Shown here: in pieces, positions 43,674 to 52,727 of the stretch
Position numbering within the stretch: the first letter of the stretch is position 1
Layout of the letters: each line of letters begins with the position of its first letter
Assembly (NCBI RefSeq): GCF_042433055.1
Contig: NZ_JBHLWB010000001.1
Span: 434,001-498,000, forward strand
Direction: 5' to 3'
Length of the DNA: 64,000 nucleotides
DNA from: Gallibacterium trehalosifermentans
Lineage (GTDB): Bacteria; Pseudomonadota; Gammaproteobacteria; Enterobacterales; Pasteurellaceae
Position numbers and translations under genes: made by a program
Notes under the pieces: generated by a model
What the model was told of the DNA's origin: nothing
Databases searched by the model: none
The model's input: the letters and a program-made list of their open reading frames with translations, nothing else

Positions 43674-44399
43674 ATGAAAAACGTCATTATTATTACAGGT
43701 GCAGGGCGTAGAATTGGGTTGGCACTGGCGCAAACTTTCGCAATGCGTGGTGAGAATTTACTTATCTCTTATCGTCAACATTACCCTGAAGTAGATCAAC
43801 TGCCCGCCAATGTTAGCAAAGTTTATGCGGATTTCTCTACTCTCGAAGGTATCGAAGCTTTTATTCAGCAAGTGAAATCACAATGTCAATCACTGCGTGC
43901 AATTATCCATAATGCTTCTGATTGGCAAGCTGAACAAGAAAATAGTACCCTGCAACAAGATCATCAACTGTTCCAACAAATGTTACATATTCATGCTGAA
44001 CTGCCTTATCTACTAAATCGTCATTTAGTTGAGTTGCTACAAAACTATGCACAAGAAACGCAACGTCCTGCTGATATTTTGCATTTAACTGATTTTGTTG
44101 CCTTAAAAGGGAGTCAAAAACATTTAGCTTATGCCGCTAGTAAAGCAGCGTTAGAAAATTTAACCCTCTCCTTTGCCGCTAAATATGCGCCATTGATTAA
44201 AGTAAATACCATTGCCCCCGTATTGATTGCTTTTCATGATCATGATGCAGAAGAATATCGAAAAAAAGCCATACAAAAATCAGTGATGCAAAAAGTCGGC
44301 GGATATACAGAAATCGTTAAAGCCGTTGATTATCTTTTATCTAGTGAATATATTACTGGTGAAACATTACAAATTACTGGTGGACGGCATTTAAAATAA
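43674..44399 (+). CDS. folM: Dihydromonapterin/dihydrofolate reductase, short-chain dehydrogenase family
   Basis: FolM reduces dihydromonapterin, giving tetrahydromonapterin, and has weak dihydrofolate reductase activity. The 241-residue protein has the nucleotide-binding TGAGRRIGLALA (residues 8-19, with the RR pair that selects NADPH). It also has HNASDWQAE, the catalytic YAASKAALENL, and the typical C-terminal end TGGRHLK. Full-length similarity to E. coli FolM is clear. It stands alone; the 281 bases between it and the divergent topA show no further gene. Confidence 0.9.
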   Translation: MKNVIIITGAGRRIGLALAQTFAMRGENLLISYRQHYPEVDQLPANVSKVYADFSTLEGIEAFIQQVKSQCQSLRAIIHNASDWQAEQENSTLQQDHQLFQQMLHIHAELPYLLNRHLVELLQNYAQETQRPADILHLTDFVALKGSQKHLAYAASKAALENLTLSFAAKYAPLIKVNTIAPVLIAFHDHDAEEYRKKAIQKSVMQKVGGYTEIVKAVDYLLSSEYITGETLQITGGRHLK

Positions 44400-44572
44400 T
44401 ATTAATTCTTATTTAATTAGTATTATTTTAAATAAAATGAGAGTTATTCTTTTTTAATTTCTAAATAAAAATTATTCCTATTGTTTTATCTGATAATATT
44501 TAAAAAATTGTTTTATTTTTGTTGAATAACTCGTTAAAATTCGCCTGAATTATTTATAAGAGGATATTATTT

Positions 44573-45058
44573 ATGTTAACACCAGCAATGATTGATAAAT
44601 TAAATCAACAAATTAATTTAGAATTTTATTCTTCTAATCTTTATTTACAGATGAGTGCATGGTGCAATGAGCACGGTTATGAAGGAGCCAGTGCATTTTT
44701 ACTTCGCCATGCAGACGAAGAGTTACAACATATGCAAAAATTATTTGCTTATGTGAGTGAAACAGGCGCTTTACCTATTTTAGGTGAAATTGAGGCACCA
44801 CAACATGACTTCCAATCATTAAAACAGCTTTTTGAAGTTGTTTTAGAACATGAAAAATTCATCACGCAAAAAATTAATCAATTAGTTGACGTAAGTTTTA
44901 CTGAAAAAGATTATTCTACTTTTAATTTTCTCCAATGGTATGTAGCTGAACAACACGAAGAAGAAACCTTATTTAAACGCATTTTGGCAAAATTTACGCT
45001 TGTAGGTGAAGATCAACGTGGTCTTTATTTTGTGGATAAAGAACTTGCTGCACTTTAA
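44573..45058 (+). CDS. ftnA: Bacterial non-haem ferritin, first copy
   Basis: This ferritin stores iron in a 24-subunit shell. The 161-residue protein has ferroxidase ligands in NLEFYSSNLYLQMSAW, the HADEELQHM helix and QWYVAEQHEEETLF. It pairs with a second ferritin gene 23 bases downstream; the two proteins share long blocks and probably form mixed shells. AAGAGGA precedes the ATG. The same tandem pair occurs in Haemophilus. Confidence 0.95.
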   Translation: MLTPAMIDKLNQQINLEFYSSNLYLQMSAWCNEHGYEGASAFLLRHADEELQHMQKLFAYVSETGALPILGEIEAPQHDFQSLKQLFEVVLEHEKFITQKINQLVDVSFTEKDYSTFNFLQWYVAEQHEEETLFKRILAKFTLVGEDQRGLYFVDKELAAL

Positions 45059-45081
45059 TTAGAATAAAAGGAGAAATAATT

Positions 45082-45576
45082 ATGTTATCAACAAAAATTG
45101 TCGATATGCTCAATGCACAAATGAATTTAGAATTTTATTCTTCTAATCTCTATCTACAAATGAGTGCTTGGTGTACTTATCACGGGTTTGAGGGTGCGGC
45201 AAAATTCTTACATCAACACGCAGATGAAGAGTTACAACATATGCGTAAATTATTTACGTACCTGAATGAAACTGGTTCAACAACTCGCTTAGAAAAAATC
45301 AATGCTGTACCCCATGAATTTAATGGTTTAAAAGATGTATTTGAGTTAGCTTACCAACACGAAAAACATATAACGGCAAAAATTAATGAATTAGTTTCAG
45401 CAACATTTGACGAAAAAGATTACTCAACATTTAATTTCCTACAATGGTATGTGGCTGAACAACATCAAGAAGAAACGTTATTTAATAGCTTCTTAGATAA
45501 ACTGAACTTATTAGGCACAGATCAACGTGGACTTTATCATTTTGATAAAGATGCATCTTCTACCAATGTAAAATAA
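45082..45576 (+). CDS. Bacterial non-haem ferritin, second copy
   Basis: The 164-residue protein has the same fold and ligands as the first ferritin (LEFYSSNLYLQMSAWC, QHADEELQHMRK, QWYVAEQHQEETLF). It differs in the mid-region and the C-terminal tail. The duplication is old, since many silent and replacement differences separate the two. AAAGGAG precedes the ATG. The two genes share a message that ends at the terminator downstream. Confidence 0.94.
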   Translation: MLSTKIVDMLNAQMNLEFYSSNLYLQMSAWCTYHGFEGAAKFLHQHADEELQHMRKLFTYLNETGSTTRLEKINAVPHEFNGLKDVFELAYQHEKHITAKINELVSATFDEKDYSTFNFLQWYVAEQHQEETLFNSFLDKLNLLGTDQRGLYHFDKDASSTNVK

Positions 45577-45603
45577 TTATTTTTCAACACAAAATAATAA
45601 CAG

Positions 45604-45636
45604 AAACCCTCTCCAGATATTGAAGAGGGTTTTTAT
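45604..45636 (+). terminator. Intrinsic terminator after the ferritin pair
   Basis: Perfect 9-bp stem AAACCCTCT / AGAGGGTTT with an 11-base loop and a following T run. Confidence 0.85.
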
Positions 45637-45676
45637 TTACTTGTTTACCTAGCATCATAAAAATATAACTAATTTC

Positions 45677-45832
45677 TTATACTTTTGAAGATAAAATAAG
45701 AATATTTGCTTGTTTTTCAATAGATGGTTGTTTTTGATAATGACAACTACGATAAAAAAATGCACTCAATAAAATCGCCATCATGACTAAAATTTGCATT
45801 AGTCGTTTTTTCGTTAACTTTTCTGCTGCCAT
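45677..45832 (-). CDS. Small predicted membrane protein, 51 residues
   Basis: An intact 52-codon frame on the minus strand encodes a basic N-terminus (AAEKLTKKR), one hydrophobic segment (MQILVMMAILLSAFFY), a cysteine, and a short hydrophilic tail. This is the layout of a single-pass inner-membrane peptide with its N-terminus inside. A GAGG lies about 12 bases before the ATG, slightly far. It is divergent from fnr and faces the ferritin pair. I do not recognise a function. Its membrane layout and the otherwise empty 390-base gap support it as a real gene. Confidence 0.6.
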   Translation of the reverse strand: MAAEKLTKKRLMQILVMMAILLSAFFYRSCHYQKQPSIEKQANILILSSKV

Positions 45833-45899
45833 ACGTTAAGTTTTACCTCAAAAGATGTATTTTATTCTTCTTAATAAATTTCTTTTATGATACCATTTA

Positions 45900-45913
45900 T
45901 TGCGTTAGATCAA
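45900..45913 (+). promoter_or_regulatory. Candidate FNR box before fnr
   Basis: TTGCG-TTAG-ATCAA matches the FNR palindrome TTGAT-N4-ATCAA at 8 of 10 positions. It lies 60 bases before the fnr start, and 68 before the small divergent gene, so it could serve autoregulation or the small gene. Confidence 0.45.
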
Positions 45914-45972
45914 AAATTTTAGATAGATAATGTAATCCATCTGTTACATTATTTCTGTACGAGGTTTTATAG

Positions 45973-46743
45973 ATGAAAGGATTAGTTGAAAGCCGTGTTG
46001 GTCGTAGAGTTCAATCGGGAGGCTGTGCCATTCACTGCCAAGATTGCAGTATTAGTCAATTATGTATTCCATTCACCCTTAATGAGCATGAACTTGATCA
46101 ATTAGATAACATTATTGAACGTAAAAAACCGATCCAAAAATCTCAAATTCTTTTTAAAGCGGGCGATGAATTAAAATCTTTATATGCGATTCGTTCAGGA
46201 ACCATCAAAACCTATACAATTAGTGAAAGTGGTGAAGAACAAATTACCTCATTCCACTTACCTGGTGATTTAGTCGGTTTCGACGCAATTCATAGTATGC
46301 ACCACCCAAGCTTTGCCCAAGCATTAGAAACCTCAATGGTTTGTGAAATTCCTTATGATATTTTGGACGATTTGGCGGGTAAAATGCCAAAATTACGTCA
46401 ACAAATTATCCGTTTAATGAGTAATGAAATTCTTAGCGATCAAGAGATGATCCTACTACTCTCCAAAATGAATGCAGAAGAAAAACTGGCTGCATTTATT
46501 TATAACCTTTCAAAACGTTATTCTGCACGTGGCTTCTCGGCGCGTGAATTCCGTTTAACTATGACCCGCGGCGATATTGGTAATTATTTAGGGTTAACCG
46601 TAGAAACTATCAGTCGTCTGCTTGGTCGCTTCCAAAAAACAGGTATGTTATCTGTTCAAGGCAAATATATTACAATTAATGATATGCCTGCATTAGTCGA
46701 TCTTGCGGGTTCAACTAAAGTTAAATTAAGATTGACAATCTAA
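45973..46743 (+). CDS. fnr: Oxygen-sensing transcriptional regulator FNR
   Basis: FNR controls the switch to anaerobic respiration through an oxygen-labile [4Fe-4S] cluster. The 256-residue protein has the N-terminal cluster cysteines in GGCAIHCQDCSISQLC. A cyclic-nucleotide-type beta roll follows (SLYAIRSGTIKTY, FHLPGDLVGFDAI), then a second-domain cysteine in MVCEIPY. The C-terminal helix-turn-helix GLTVETISRLLGRFQKTG includes the DNA-reading residues E-S-R. It is followed by uspE as in Haemophilus. Confidence 0.96.
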   Translation: MKGLVESRVGRRVQSGGCAIHCQDCSISQLCIPFTLNEHELDQLDNIIERKKPIQKSQILFKAGDELKSLYAIRSGTIKTYTISESGEEQITSFHLPGDLVGFDAIHSMHHPSFAQALETSMVCEIPYDILDDLAGKMPKLRQQIIRLMSNEILSDQEMILLLSKMNAEEKLAAFIYNLSKRYSARGFSAREFRLTMTRGDIGNYLGLTVETISRLLGRFQKTGMLSVQGKYITINDMPALVDLAGSTKVKLRLTI

Positions 46744-46759
46744 TTAACTCCGTAATAAC

Positions 46760-46787
46760 TTGCTTTCACTCTTGACCTCCTTATAAT
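46760..46787 (+). promoter_or_regulatory. Predicted internal promoter of uspE
   Basis: A -35 TTGCTT (46760-46765) and a perfect -10 TATAAT (46782-46787) spaced by 16 bases predict a start near 46794, only some 20 bases before the uspE ATG. Confidence 0.5.
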
Positions 46788-46811
46788 AAAAGAAAACTTA
46801 GATAAGGAGGT
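46775..46811 (+). promoter_or_regulatory. Inverted repeat that covers the uspE ribosome site
   Basis: ACCTCCTTAT (46775-46784) is perfectly complementary to ATAAGGAGGT (46802-46811), with a 17-base loop. The 3' arm contains the uspE Shine-Dalgarno AAGGAGG. In a message read through from fnr this would hide the ribosome site. A message starting at the internal promoter would lack the 5' arm. Confidence 0.6.
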
Positions 46812-46815
46812 TTTT

Positions 46816-47754
46816 ATGTATTTCAATAATATCCTTGTAGTGATTGATCCTGAAAATCAAAAACAAGCAGCCTTAGAGCGTGCTTTACACCTCATCAAAC
46901 AACAAAATAGTTCACAACCAGTTACTCTTACTGCTTTTCTTTCTATTTATGATCTCTCTTATGCTGTCAGCGTTACTCATTCCTCAACAGAACGTGAAGA
47001 AATGATTACCGCCATCATCGAAGATAAAAAAGTTTGGTTAGCAGAATGTCTTAAAGAATATGATTTACAAAATATTCAAGTAAAAACGACCATTATTTGG
47101 GAAAGTAACGAAGCAGAAGCCATCGAAAAAGAAATTGTGAAGCATCATCACGATCTCGTTGTTAAATTTACTCGCCAAGAAGACGACTTTTCCTCACTCA
47201 TTTTTACGCCTACCGATTGGCAATTATTACGTAAATCATCTTGTCCAATTCTGATGGTTAAAAATGGTGATTGGCAACATCAACGCCGTATTTTAGTCGC
47301 AGTAAATGTCTCAGATGATGAACCATACCATGATGATTTCAATAAACAGTTAGTTGGATTAAGTATGAGTTTGGCACAAAGCTTAGATCGAGGCAATATT
47401 CACCTTGTTTCGGCCTACCCGACGGCGCCTGTCGGCATTACGCTTGATTTACCTGAATTTAGTGTGCCTGATTATGGTAATAGCATTCGTGGGCAACATC
47501 TAATCAATATGAAAGCGTTACGCCAACATTTTGCTATTGATGAAGATCATACGCATGTCTATGAGGGGTTACCAGAAGAGGTAATTCCTCGTGTGGCGCA
47601 AGAAATTGGTGCGGAATTAGTCGTTCTCGGCACAATCGGACGCACAGGACTTTCTGCGGTATTATTAGGTAATACTGCTGAACACGTTATCAGTCATTTA
47701 AACTGTAATTTATTAGCAATTAAACCCGCAAAAAATATCTCATCAGAAACCTAA
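46816..47754 (+). CDS. uspE: Universal stress protein E
   Basis: The 312-residue protein is a tandem Usp: two alpha/beta domains (about residues 1-145 and 150-312). The second carries the nucleotide-binding loop GTIGRTGLSAVLLGNTAEHVI. The first domain's loop is degenerate (KFTRQEDDFSSLIFTPTDWQLL), as in E. coli UspE. It aids survival under stress and at stationary phase. It follows fnr, the usual neighbour, with its own predicted promoter and a hairpin over the ribosome site. Confidence 0.94.
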   Translation: MYFNNILVVIDPENQKQAALERALHLIKQQNSSQPVTLTAFLSIYDLSYAVSVTHSSTEREEMITAIIEDKKVWLAECLKEYDLQNIQVKTTIIWESNEAEAIEKEIVKHHHDLVVKFTRQEDDFSSLIFTPTDWQLLRKSSCPILMVKNGDWQHQRRILVAVNVSDDEPYHDDFNKQLVGLSMSLAQSLDRGNIHLVSAYPTAPVGITLDLPEFSVPDYGNSIRGQHLINMKALRQHFAIDEDHTHVYEGLPEEVIPRVAQEIGAELVVLGTIGRTGLSAVLLGNTAEHVISHLNCNLLAIKPAKNISSET

Positions 47755-47765
47755 TTTCTCTTAAA

Positions 47766-47798
47766 AAAACGAAAAGGTCTAGCGATGGCTAGACCTTT
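47766..47798. terminator. Bidirectional terminator between uspE and the TonB receptor gene
   Basis: Perfect 11-bp stem AAAGGTCTAGC / GCTAGACCTTT with a 4-base loop lies between two convergent genes. The A-rich left flank gives a U-rich tail for the minus-strand message. Confidence 0.8.
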
Positions 47799-47820
47799 AG
47801 TTTATTCGTATTTATCTCTT

Positions 47821-49908
47821 TTAGAATTTATAACTAATGGAAGCATTAATATTGCGTTCTGAACCATAGTAACAATAGTAATCACAACCAGCGAGATAAC
47901 GGCGGTTACCTACATTTTCTACATTAAGTTGCGTACTCCAATTTGGCGTAAATTGATAACGAGCCATTAAATCCACTAATGTTGTTGATGGCACTTCTCT
48001 ACCCGAATAGAGTGAGCCTTGTGCTGTTACACTCTTACCAATATAACGCACACCTGCACCTAAGGTTAAGCCACTTAAAATACCCTTATCAAAGGTATAA
48101 TCTGTTTTTGCAGCAACAGTATGTTTCGGTAATAATGGATTGCGTACATCACCTGTATTGGTACGAGTAATCGATTTAAGGTAAGTATAAGCTAAACTAA
48201 CATTCCAATTTTGTAGCACATTCACATCTGCTTGTACTTCAATTCCTTTACGATAAACAGGATCTTTATTACTTTCTGTTGCTCCTACACCATTAGAAAC
48301 TAATGCACCTTTATCTTTGGCTCTAAATCCAGCAACAGTAATCGAACCATCTAACCAACTAGGTAAATATTTAATTCCTGCTTCATATTGGTGTGTAATA
48401 TTAGGATCATATAATTTTTGATTACCACTCAATCCTGTTGGTAAATTAAATGACTCGCTATAACTTAAATAAGGATTTAAGCCAAATGGCATCTCATACA
48501 TTAATGAACCAGAATAAGAGGTGTAATTATTTTTAACTGTTTGCGTAGAAGTATATTCATCTTGTTTAGCTCGATCATGGCGTATACCAAGGTTTAATAC
48601 CACCGTATCAAAGAAACGACTCTGATTTTGTAAATAAAGTCCTAATTGGCGAGCCGTAATCGTTGTATATGGCGCTGAACTTACATTCTGATTTTGGTTA
48701 TAGCCTGAATGGACATTAAAGACATTGGTGTTACTCGTATTACCAAACAAAGTATAAAGTGCATTCACTTTTTGATGACGATAATCCACTCCCACACTTA
48801 CTGTATTTTTAAACCAATCTTGCTCAAACTGCCAGTTGATATGATTATCTAAACTATGGCTCCTCGAAATACCATTGTTATAAACAACACCCCTCGCTAA
48901 TACATAACCAACAGCACTAGGGGCAAGTGGCGACCAATCAGGATTATATGCTGAAGGATAGGCATAAGAACCACGATGATAATTATTCACATAACTATAA
49001 CGATAACTACTATGTAGACTTAATCCATGATCAAATTTGTGGCTCAATTCATAGCCAATATTATACTGACGGTTATATTCTCTATCATTAATTGGATCTC
49101 CTAAATTAGTGGAACGACTGATATATTCTCCATTAGGAAATGCCACTAAACTTCCCTCTTGTGGTAAGAAGTTTGAACTAGGAATCCCTTTATCAAATTG
49201 ATAACTGGTTAATAAAGTTAAACGAGTACGATCACTGATGTCCCACTCTACTGTTGGCGCAATATAGAAAGTGCTATTTTTAGTTCCTTCCCATTGTCCA
49301 TCTTTTGCACCATATGAACTTACTAAGCGATAACGTAAACTTTCATCACCATTGATAGCGCCTGTATAATCTGCCGCAAAACCATATTGGGTATTATTGC
49401 CAATATTCAGTTTGAACTCACCTTTACCAATCTGTTCTTTATGCGGACGCTTAGTTACATAATTTATTAAACCACCAGATTTCGCAGCACCAAAAGTCAT
49501 TGCGTCCGCTCCTTTGGTGATCTCTATCGCTTCTACAGCAAAAGTATTAGTATAAGGGGTAAAGAAACCATAACTAAACAAAGGTAAACCATCGATTGCT
49601 TGTGTAACTTCTGTTCCTCTCACTCTAAACCAGTTAGTATTGGTATCTTCACCAAATACTTGATTTTGGAAACCAGATTGATAACGACCGATTTCGTCCA
49701 TTTTGCTAATATTTTGCTGATCAAGCTGTTCACGAGTAATCGCTACTGCTGATTTTGCCTGATAAACAGGAACTTCTCCCATACGGTACATTGAACCAGC
49801 AACAACATCAATCGCTTCCAACTCCTGCGTTTCTTCTGCCATTGCTGGATTTATTGATAAGCACAATGCCGTTGATAATAACGATAATTTAAATATTTTC
49901 TTTTGCAT
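47821..49908 (-). CDS. TonB-dependent siderophore receptor
   Basis: This is an outer-membrane gated channel for ferric siderophores. The 695-residue protein has a signal peptide (residues 1-24, cut after PAMA). An N-terminal TonB-box region QELEAIDVVAG follows, then a plug domain (IDGLPLFSYGFF, EAIEITKGADAMTFG, GGLINYVTKRP), then a 22-strand barrel ending in aromatic NASISYKF. It resembles the ferrichrome/rhodotorulate type of receptor (FhuA/FhuE class); the actual ligand is not visible. It is the last gene of the Fur-type operon, 44 bases after the DUF4198 gene. Confidence 0.92.
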   Translation of the reverse strand: MQKKIFKLSLLSTALCLSINPAMAEETQELEAIDVVAGSMYRMGEVPVYQAKSAVAITREQLDQQNISKMDEIGRYQSGFQNQVFGEDTNTNWFRVRGTEVTQAIDGLPLFSYGFFTPYTNTFAVEAIEITKGADAMTFGAAKSGGLINYVTKRPHKEQIGKGEFKLNIGNNTQYGFAADYTGAINGDESLRYRLVSSYGAKDGQWEGTKNSTFYIAPTVEWDISDRTRLTLLTSYQFDKGIPSSNFLPQEGSLVAFPNGEYISRSTNLGDPINDREYNRQYNIGYELSHKFDHGLSLHSSYRYSYVNNYHRGSYAYPSAYNPDWSPLAPSAVGYVLARGVVYNNGISRSHSLDNHINWQFEQDWFKNTVSVGVDYRHQKVNALYTLFGNTSNTNVFNVHSGYNQNQNVSSAPYTTITARQLGLYLQNQSRFFDTVVLNLGIRHDRAKQDEYTSTQTVKNNYTSYSGSLMYEMPFGLNPYLSYSESFNLPTGLSGNQKLYDPNITHQYEAGIKYLPSWLDGSITVAGFRAKDKGALVSNGVGATESNKDPVYRKGIEVQADVNVLQNWNVSLAYTYLKSITRTNTGDVRNPLLPKHTVAAKTDYTFDKGILSGLTLGAGVRYIGKSVTAQGSLYSGREVPSTTLVDLMARYQFTPNWSTQLNVENVGNRRYLAGCDYYCYYGSERNINASISYKF

Positions 49909-49952
49909 AAAAGTTCCTTAGATTACTTAAAAAGTGAATAAAATTTAATGAA

Positions 49953-50753
49953 TTATTTTGCATTGACGCTAAAGGTATAGGTGCTATATAACTTACGTTT
50001 TTGGCAAATCTTTTGATCAGGATATGGCATTTCATAAGTCGCTTTAATCTTCCATGTTCCCGCTAACGCTGGAATAACATTAATCTTGCCTTGTGCGTCT
50101 GTTTTGCCAGAAAAAGCTTGAGGTTCACGATGATCATAAACTGCTTTTTCATCTAATTTAGTAAATTCATTGGTAGTACCAATTACCACCACCTCTTTTG
50201 CTGGCTCGCCGTTATAGAGCACTTGAAAAGGCACCGCTTCTAAAGGACGAATATCCGTAGGATCAACTAATGGCACAATTTCTAATGGTAAGCCGACTGG
50301 AGTAATCGCAAAATCACTGACCTCAATACCAGTATTAATATAGGTTGTCGCAAACATACTTGATTCTTCACAATACTCTGCATCTTGCATTTGTACGAGA
50401 TTTTCACGTTGCCACCCTTTTGCATTTTTTGACCAAAATGTTGGTTTATAGCTACCAGAAATCTTATATTCACTTGCAGATAAGTTCTCTTTAGTTACGT
50501 AATGATAGTTCTTACCTTGCTGCGTTAAAGTTTCTTTACTCCCATCAACCTTATGTAATACCAATGGATCAAGAATATTGAGTCGGCTTTCCGCAATAGG
50601 CTCACCTAATGGAAAACGATCACCATATCCTAATACCGCTTGTAACGGTTTATCAGTCATAACTTGTTGCCCATAAGCCCAAAGATCATGTGCTTGAGCA
50701 GCAAATGAGAGCGATACGCTGCAAAATAGACTAATTAAATGAAATTTTTTCAT
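49953..50753 (-). CDS. Periplasmic DUF4198-family protein
   Basis: The 266-residue protein has a signal peptide (residues 1-22, ending SFAAQA, then HDLWAYGQ). The mature part is a beta-rich DUF4198 domain, with a late Ig-like segment GKTDAQGKINVIPALAGTWKIKATYEMPY. Family members are linked to uptake of iron, cobalt or nickel and often sit by TonB receptors. Here it lies between the permease and the receptor of a siderophore operon. An N-terminal histidine after the cleavage site and three cysteines in the mature part could bind metal. A GTG one codon earlier is less likely than this ATG, which follows AGGAG. Confidence 0.8.
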   Translation of the reverse strand: MKKFHLISLFCSVSLSFAAQAHDLWAYGQQVMTDKPLQAVLGYGDRFPLGEPIAESRLNILDPLVLHKVDGSKETLTQQGKNYHYVTKENLSASEYKISGSYKPTFWSKNAKGWQRENLVQMQDAEYCEESSMFATTYINTGIEVSDFAITPVGLPLEIVPLVDPTDIRPLEAVPFQVLYNGEPAKEVVVIGTTNEFTKLDEKAVYDHREPQAFSGKTDAQGKINVIPALAGTWKIKATYEMPYPDQKICQKRKLYSTYTFSVNAK

Positions 50754-50780
50754 CACTGACTCCTAATTAAATTAAATGAA

Positions 50781-52727
50781 TTACAACTTTCTGACTAAAA
50801 ATAAGAAATAGCTCCCCCCTAATAAGGTTGCCATTAAACCTGCTGGAATTTCATAAGGAAAAAGAATTTGTCGCCCTAACCAATCCGCTAAGGTCATCAC
50901 AATACCGCCAAGTAATGCACTGCTAATAAGTTGTGAACGTGCATGATAAAACCCTAAAAATTTTGCAAAATGAGGAGCAAGTAGCCCAATAAAGCTTAAT
51001 GGTCCAATCATCAATGTTGCGATTGCCGTTAACCCTGCACTAAATAAAATCAACCACCAGCGCACATAATTAAGATTCAAGCCTAATGATTGTGCCATCA
51101 CTGCCTGCAAACCTAATAAATCTAACCATTTTGCGATAGATAATGCACCGATAACAGCGATTCCACTCATCAGTAATAACAGTATGGCGAGTGAGTTTTC
51201 CGCATAGTAAGTTGAACCAGATGTCCAGCTTAATAATTGTTGTAAACGGAAATCACCACTTGCCAAGATGATGCGTTGTACTGCATCAAACAACGCCGTT
51301 AAACTCATACCTGTCAGTAATATACGTTCGGCTAACATGCCTGAATGGTGATTTAAACCAATAAGTAGCAGCAAAACGATTAATGCCCCAATCACGCCAG
51401 CGATCCAAAAATCCACAATATTTGCTTGGGCAAATAGAAAAATAACTACTAATACCCCAAAACTGACACCTGATGTAATCCCTAATAATTCGGGACTTGC
51501 CATAGCATTAAAACTGATACGTTGTAACAATACGCCAGCTAACGCTAATAACACACCTGCAACAAAGGCATAACTCATACGTGGATAACGCAGTGTCAGC
51601 AGGGATTGTTGCCAGTTAATTTGCCACCCCTGATCACTACGTCCCACCATTAACGCCAATATCAACACCAACAATAAAGCAAATAAAATTAGCCAAGTAT
51701 AATAACGTTGTGATAAGCGAACAACAGCGTGCGTCTGCGAGGTTTGCAAATATCGACCTTGAGGCAAATGTCTGAACATCAACCAAAGCAATAATGGCGT
51801 ACCAAGAAGTGAAGTTACTGCGCCAGTGGGTAAATTTAGCTGATAATATTCTAATAAAAGCTGCAAAATAAGATCAGTGATGAGTAATAGCATCGCTGCA
51901 AGATAAGCGGTTTGCAACATTTGCATTTTAAATGAACGGACACCTAATTGACGACTTAATGCGGCAGCAATAAAACCAATAAACCCTAGCATTCCGACTC
52001 GACTTACCACAATCGCAACTAAATAAGCGGCTAACAATAACCCGAAAACACGTACTTTTTGTACTGATACTCCTAAACTTTTCGCATTACTTTCGTTTAA
52101 GCCTAAAATCGCTAATGGACGCTGTAATATTGCTAATAACAATATTGCTGGCAGCAATAATCCAAATAATTGCCAACTATCTTGCCAACTTTCTTGTACT
52201 AATGATCCTGCTCCCCAAATCATTAAACCGCGTGATTCTTCAGGATAAAACAACATAAGTGTGGCACTAATTGCGCCAAAATAGAGATTGACAACTAACC
52301 CTGCCAAAATAAGCAATAACGGCGATAAGGTTTGTCGCCACGCTAATAGAAAAACGGTAACTAACGCAAGCAAAGCACCTAAAAAGGCAATGATTGTTGT
52401 TCCCCAAGTGAGCAAATTGGGGACAAATAGTGTAGCAATAAAGAGTAAAAGCTGGGCGCCACTTCCCACTCCCAATGTGCTATCTGAGGCTAATGGATTA
52501 TTGACAATCTGTTGTAATAATAAACTTGCCAAACCAAGCGCTACCCCTGCAAGAATCGCAATCGTCATTCGAGGTAACGTATAATTTTGGATTAATAGCC
52601 ACGCCAAAGAATTAGCCTCTATTGCGCTATTCTCTTGTGGTAATTGCAGTGCAAATAGCCCCCAAATCAGCAATAAGGCGATCAATAGTAAGCTACTATT
52701 CCAGACAACCAGTTTACGTGCTACCAC
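50781..52727 (-). CDS. fhuB: Iron-siderophore ABC permease, fused double FecCD domain, FhuB-like
   Basis: This inner-membrane permease carries ferric siderophores into the cytoplasm. The 648-residue protein is two FecCD units joined, each with about ten hydrophobic segments. The first has NYTLPRMTIAILAGVALGLAS and the second LRYPRMSYAFVAGVLLALAG, the conserved RxPR-type starts. Each half ends with a GP-F-GLxAPH or GFIGFIAAALSR coupling loop. The fused form is typical of FhuB. The start is GTG at 52727 with strong GGGAGGTG before it, and it overlaps fhuD by seven bases. Confidence 0.92.
   Translation of the reverse strand: MVARKLVVWNSSLLLIALLLIWGLFALQLPQENSAIEANSLAWLLIQNYTLPRMTIAILAGVALGLASLLLQQIVNNPLASDSTLGVGSGAQLLLFIATLFVPNLLTWGTTIIAFLGALLALVTVFLLAWRQTLSPLLLILAGLVVNLYFGAISATLMLFYPEESRGLMIWGAGSLVQESWQDSWQLFGLLLPAILLLAILQRPLAILGLNESNAKSLGVSVQKVRVFGLLLAAYLVAIVVSRVGMLGFIGFIAAALSRQLGVRSFKMQMLQTAYLAAMLLLITDLILQLLLEYYQLNLPTGAVTSLLGTPLLLWLMFRHLPQGRYLQTSQTHAVVRLSQRYYTWLILFALLLVLILALMVGRSDQGWQINWQQSLLTLRYPRMSYAFVAGVLLALAGVLLQRISFNAMASPELLGITSGVSFGVLVVIFLFAQANIVDFWIAGVIGALIVLLLLIGLNHHSGMLAERILLTGMSLTALFDAVQRIILASGDFRLQQLLSWTSGSTYYAENSLAILLLLMSGIAVIGALSIAKWLDLLGLQAVMAQSLGLNLNYVRWWLILFSAGLTAIATLMIGPLSFIGLLAPHFAKFLGFYHARSQLISSALLGGIVMTLADWLGRQILFPYEIPAGLMATLLGGSYFLFLVRKL

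Noticed and set aside
44573..45576. Long direct repeat across the two ferritin genes
   Set aside because: The similarity is the protein-level similarity of two old paralogues, not a recent repeat or mobile element.
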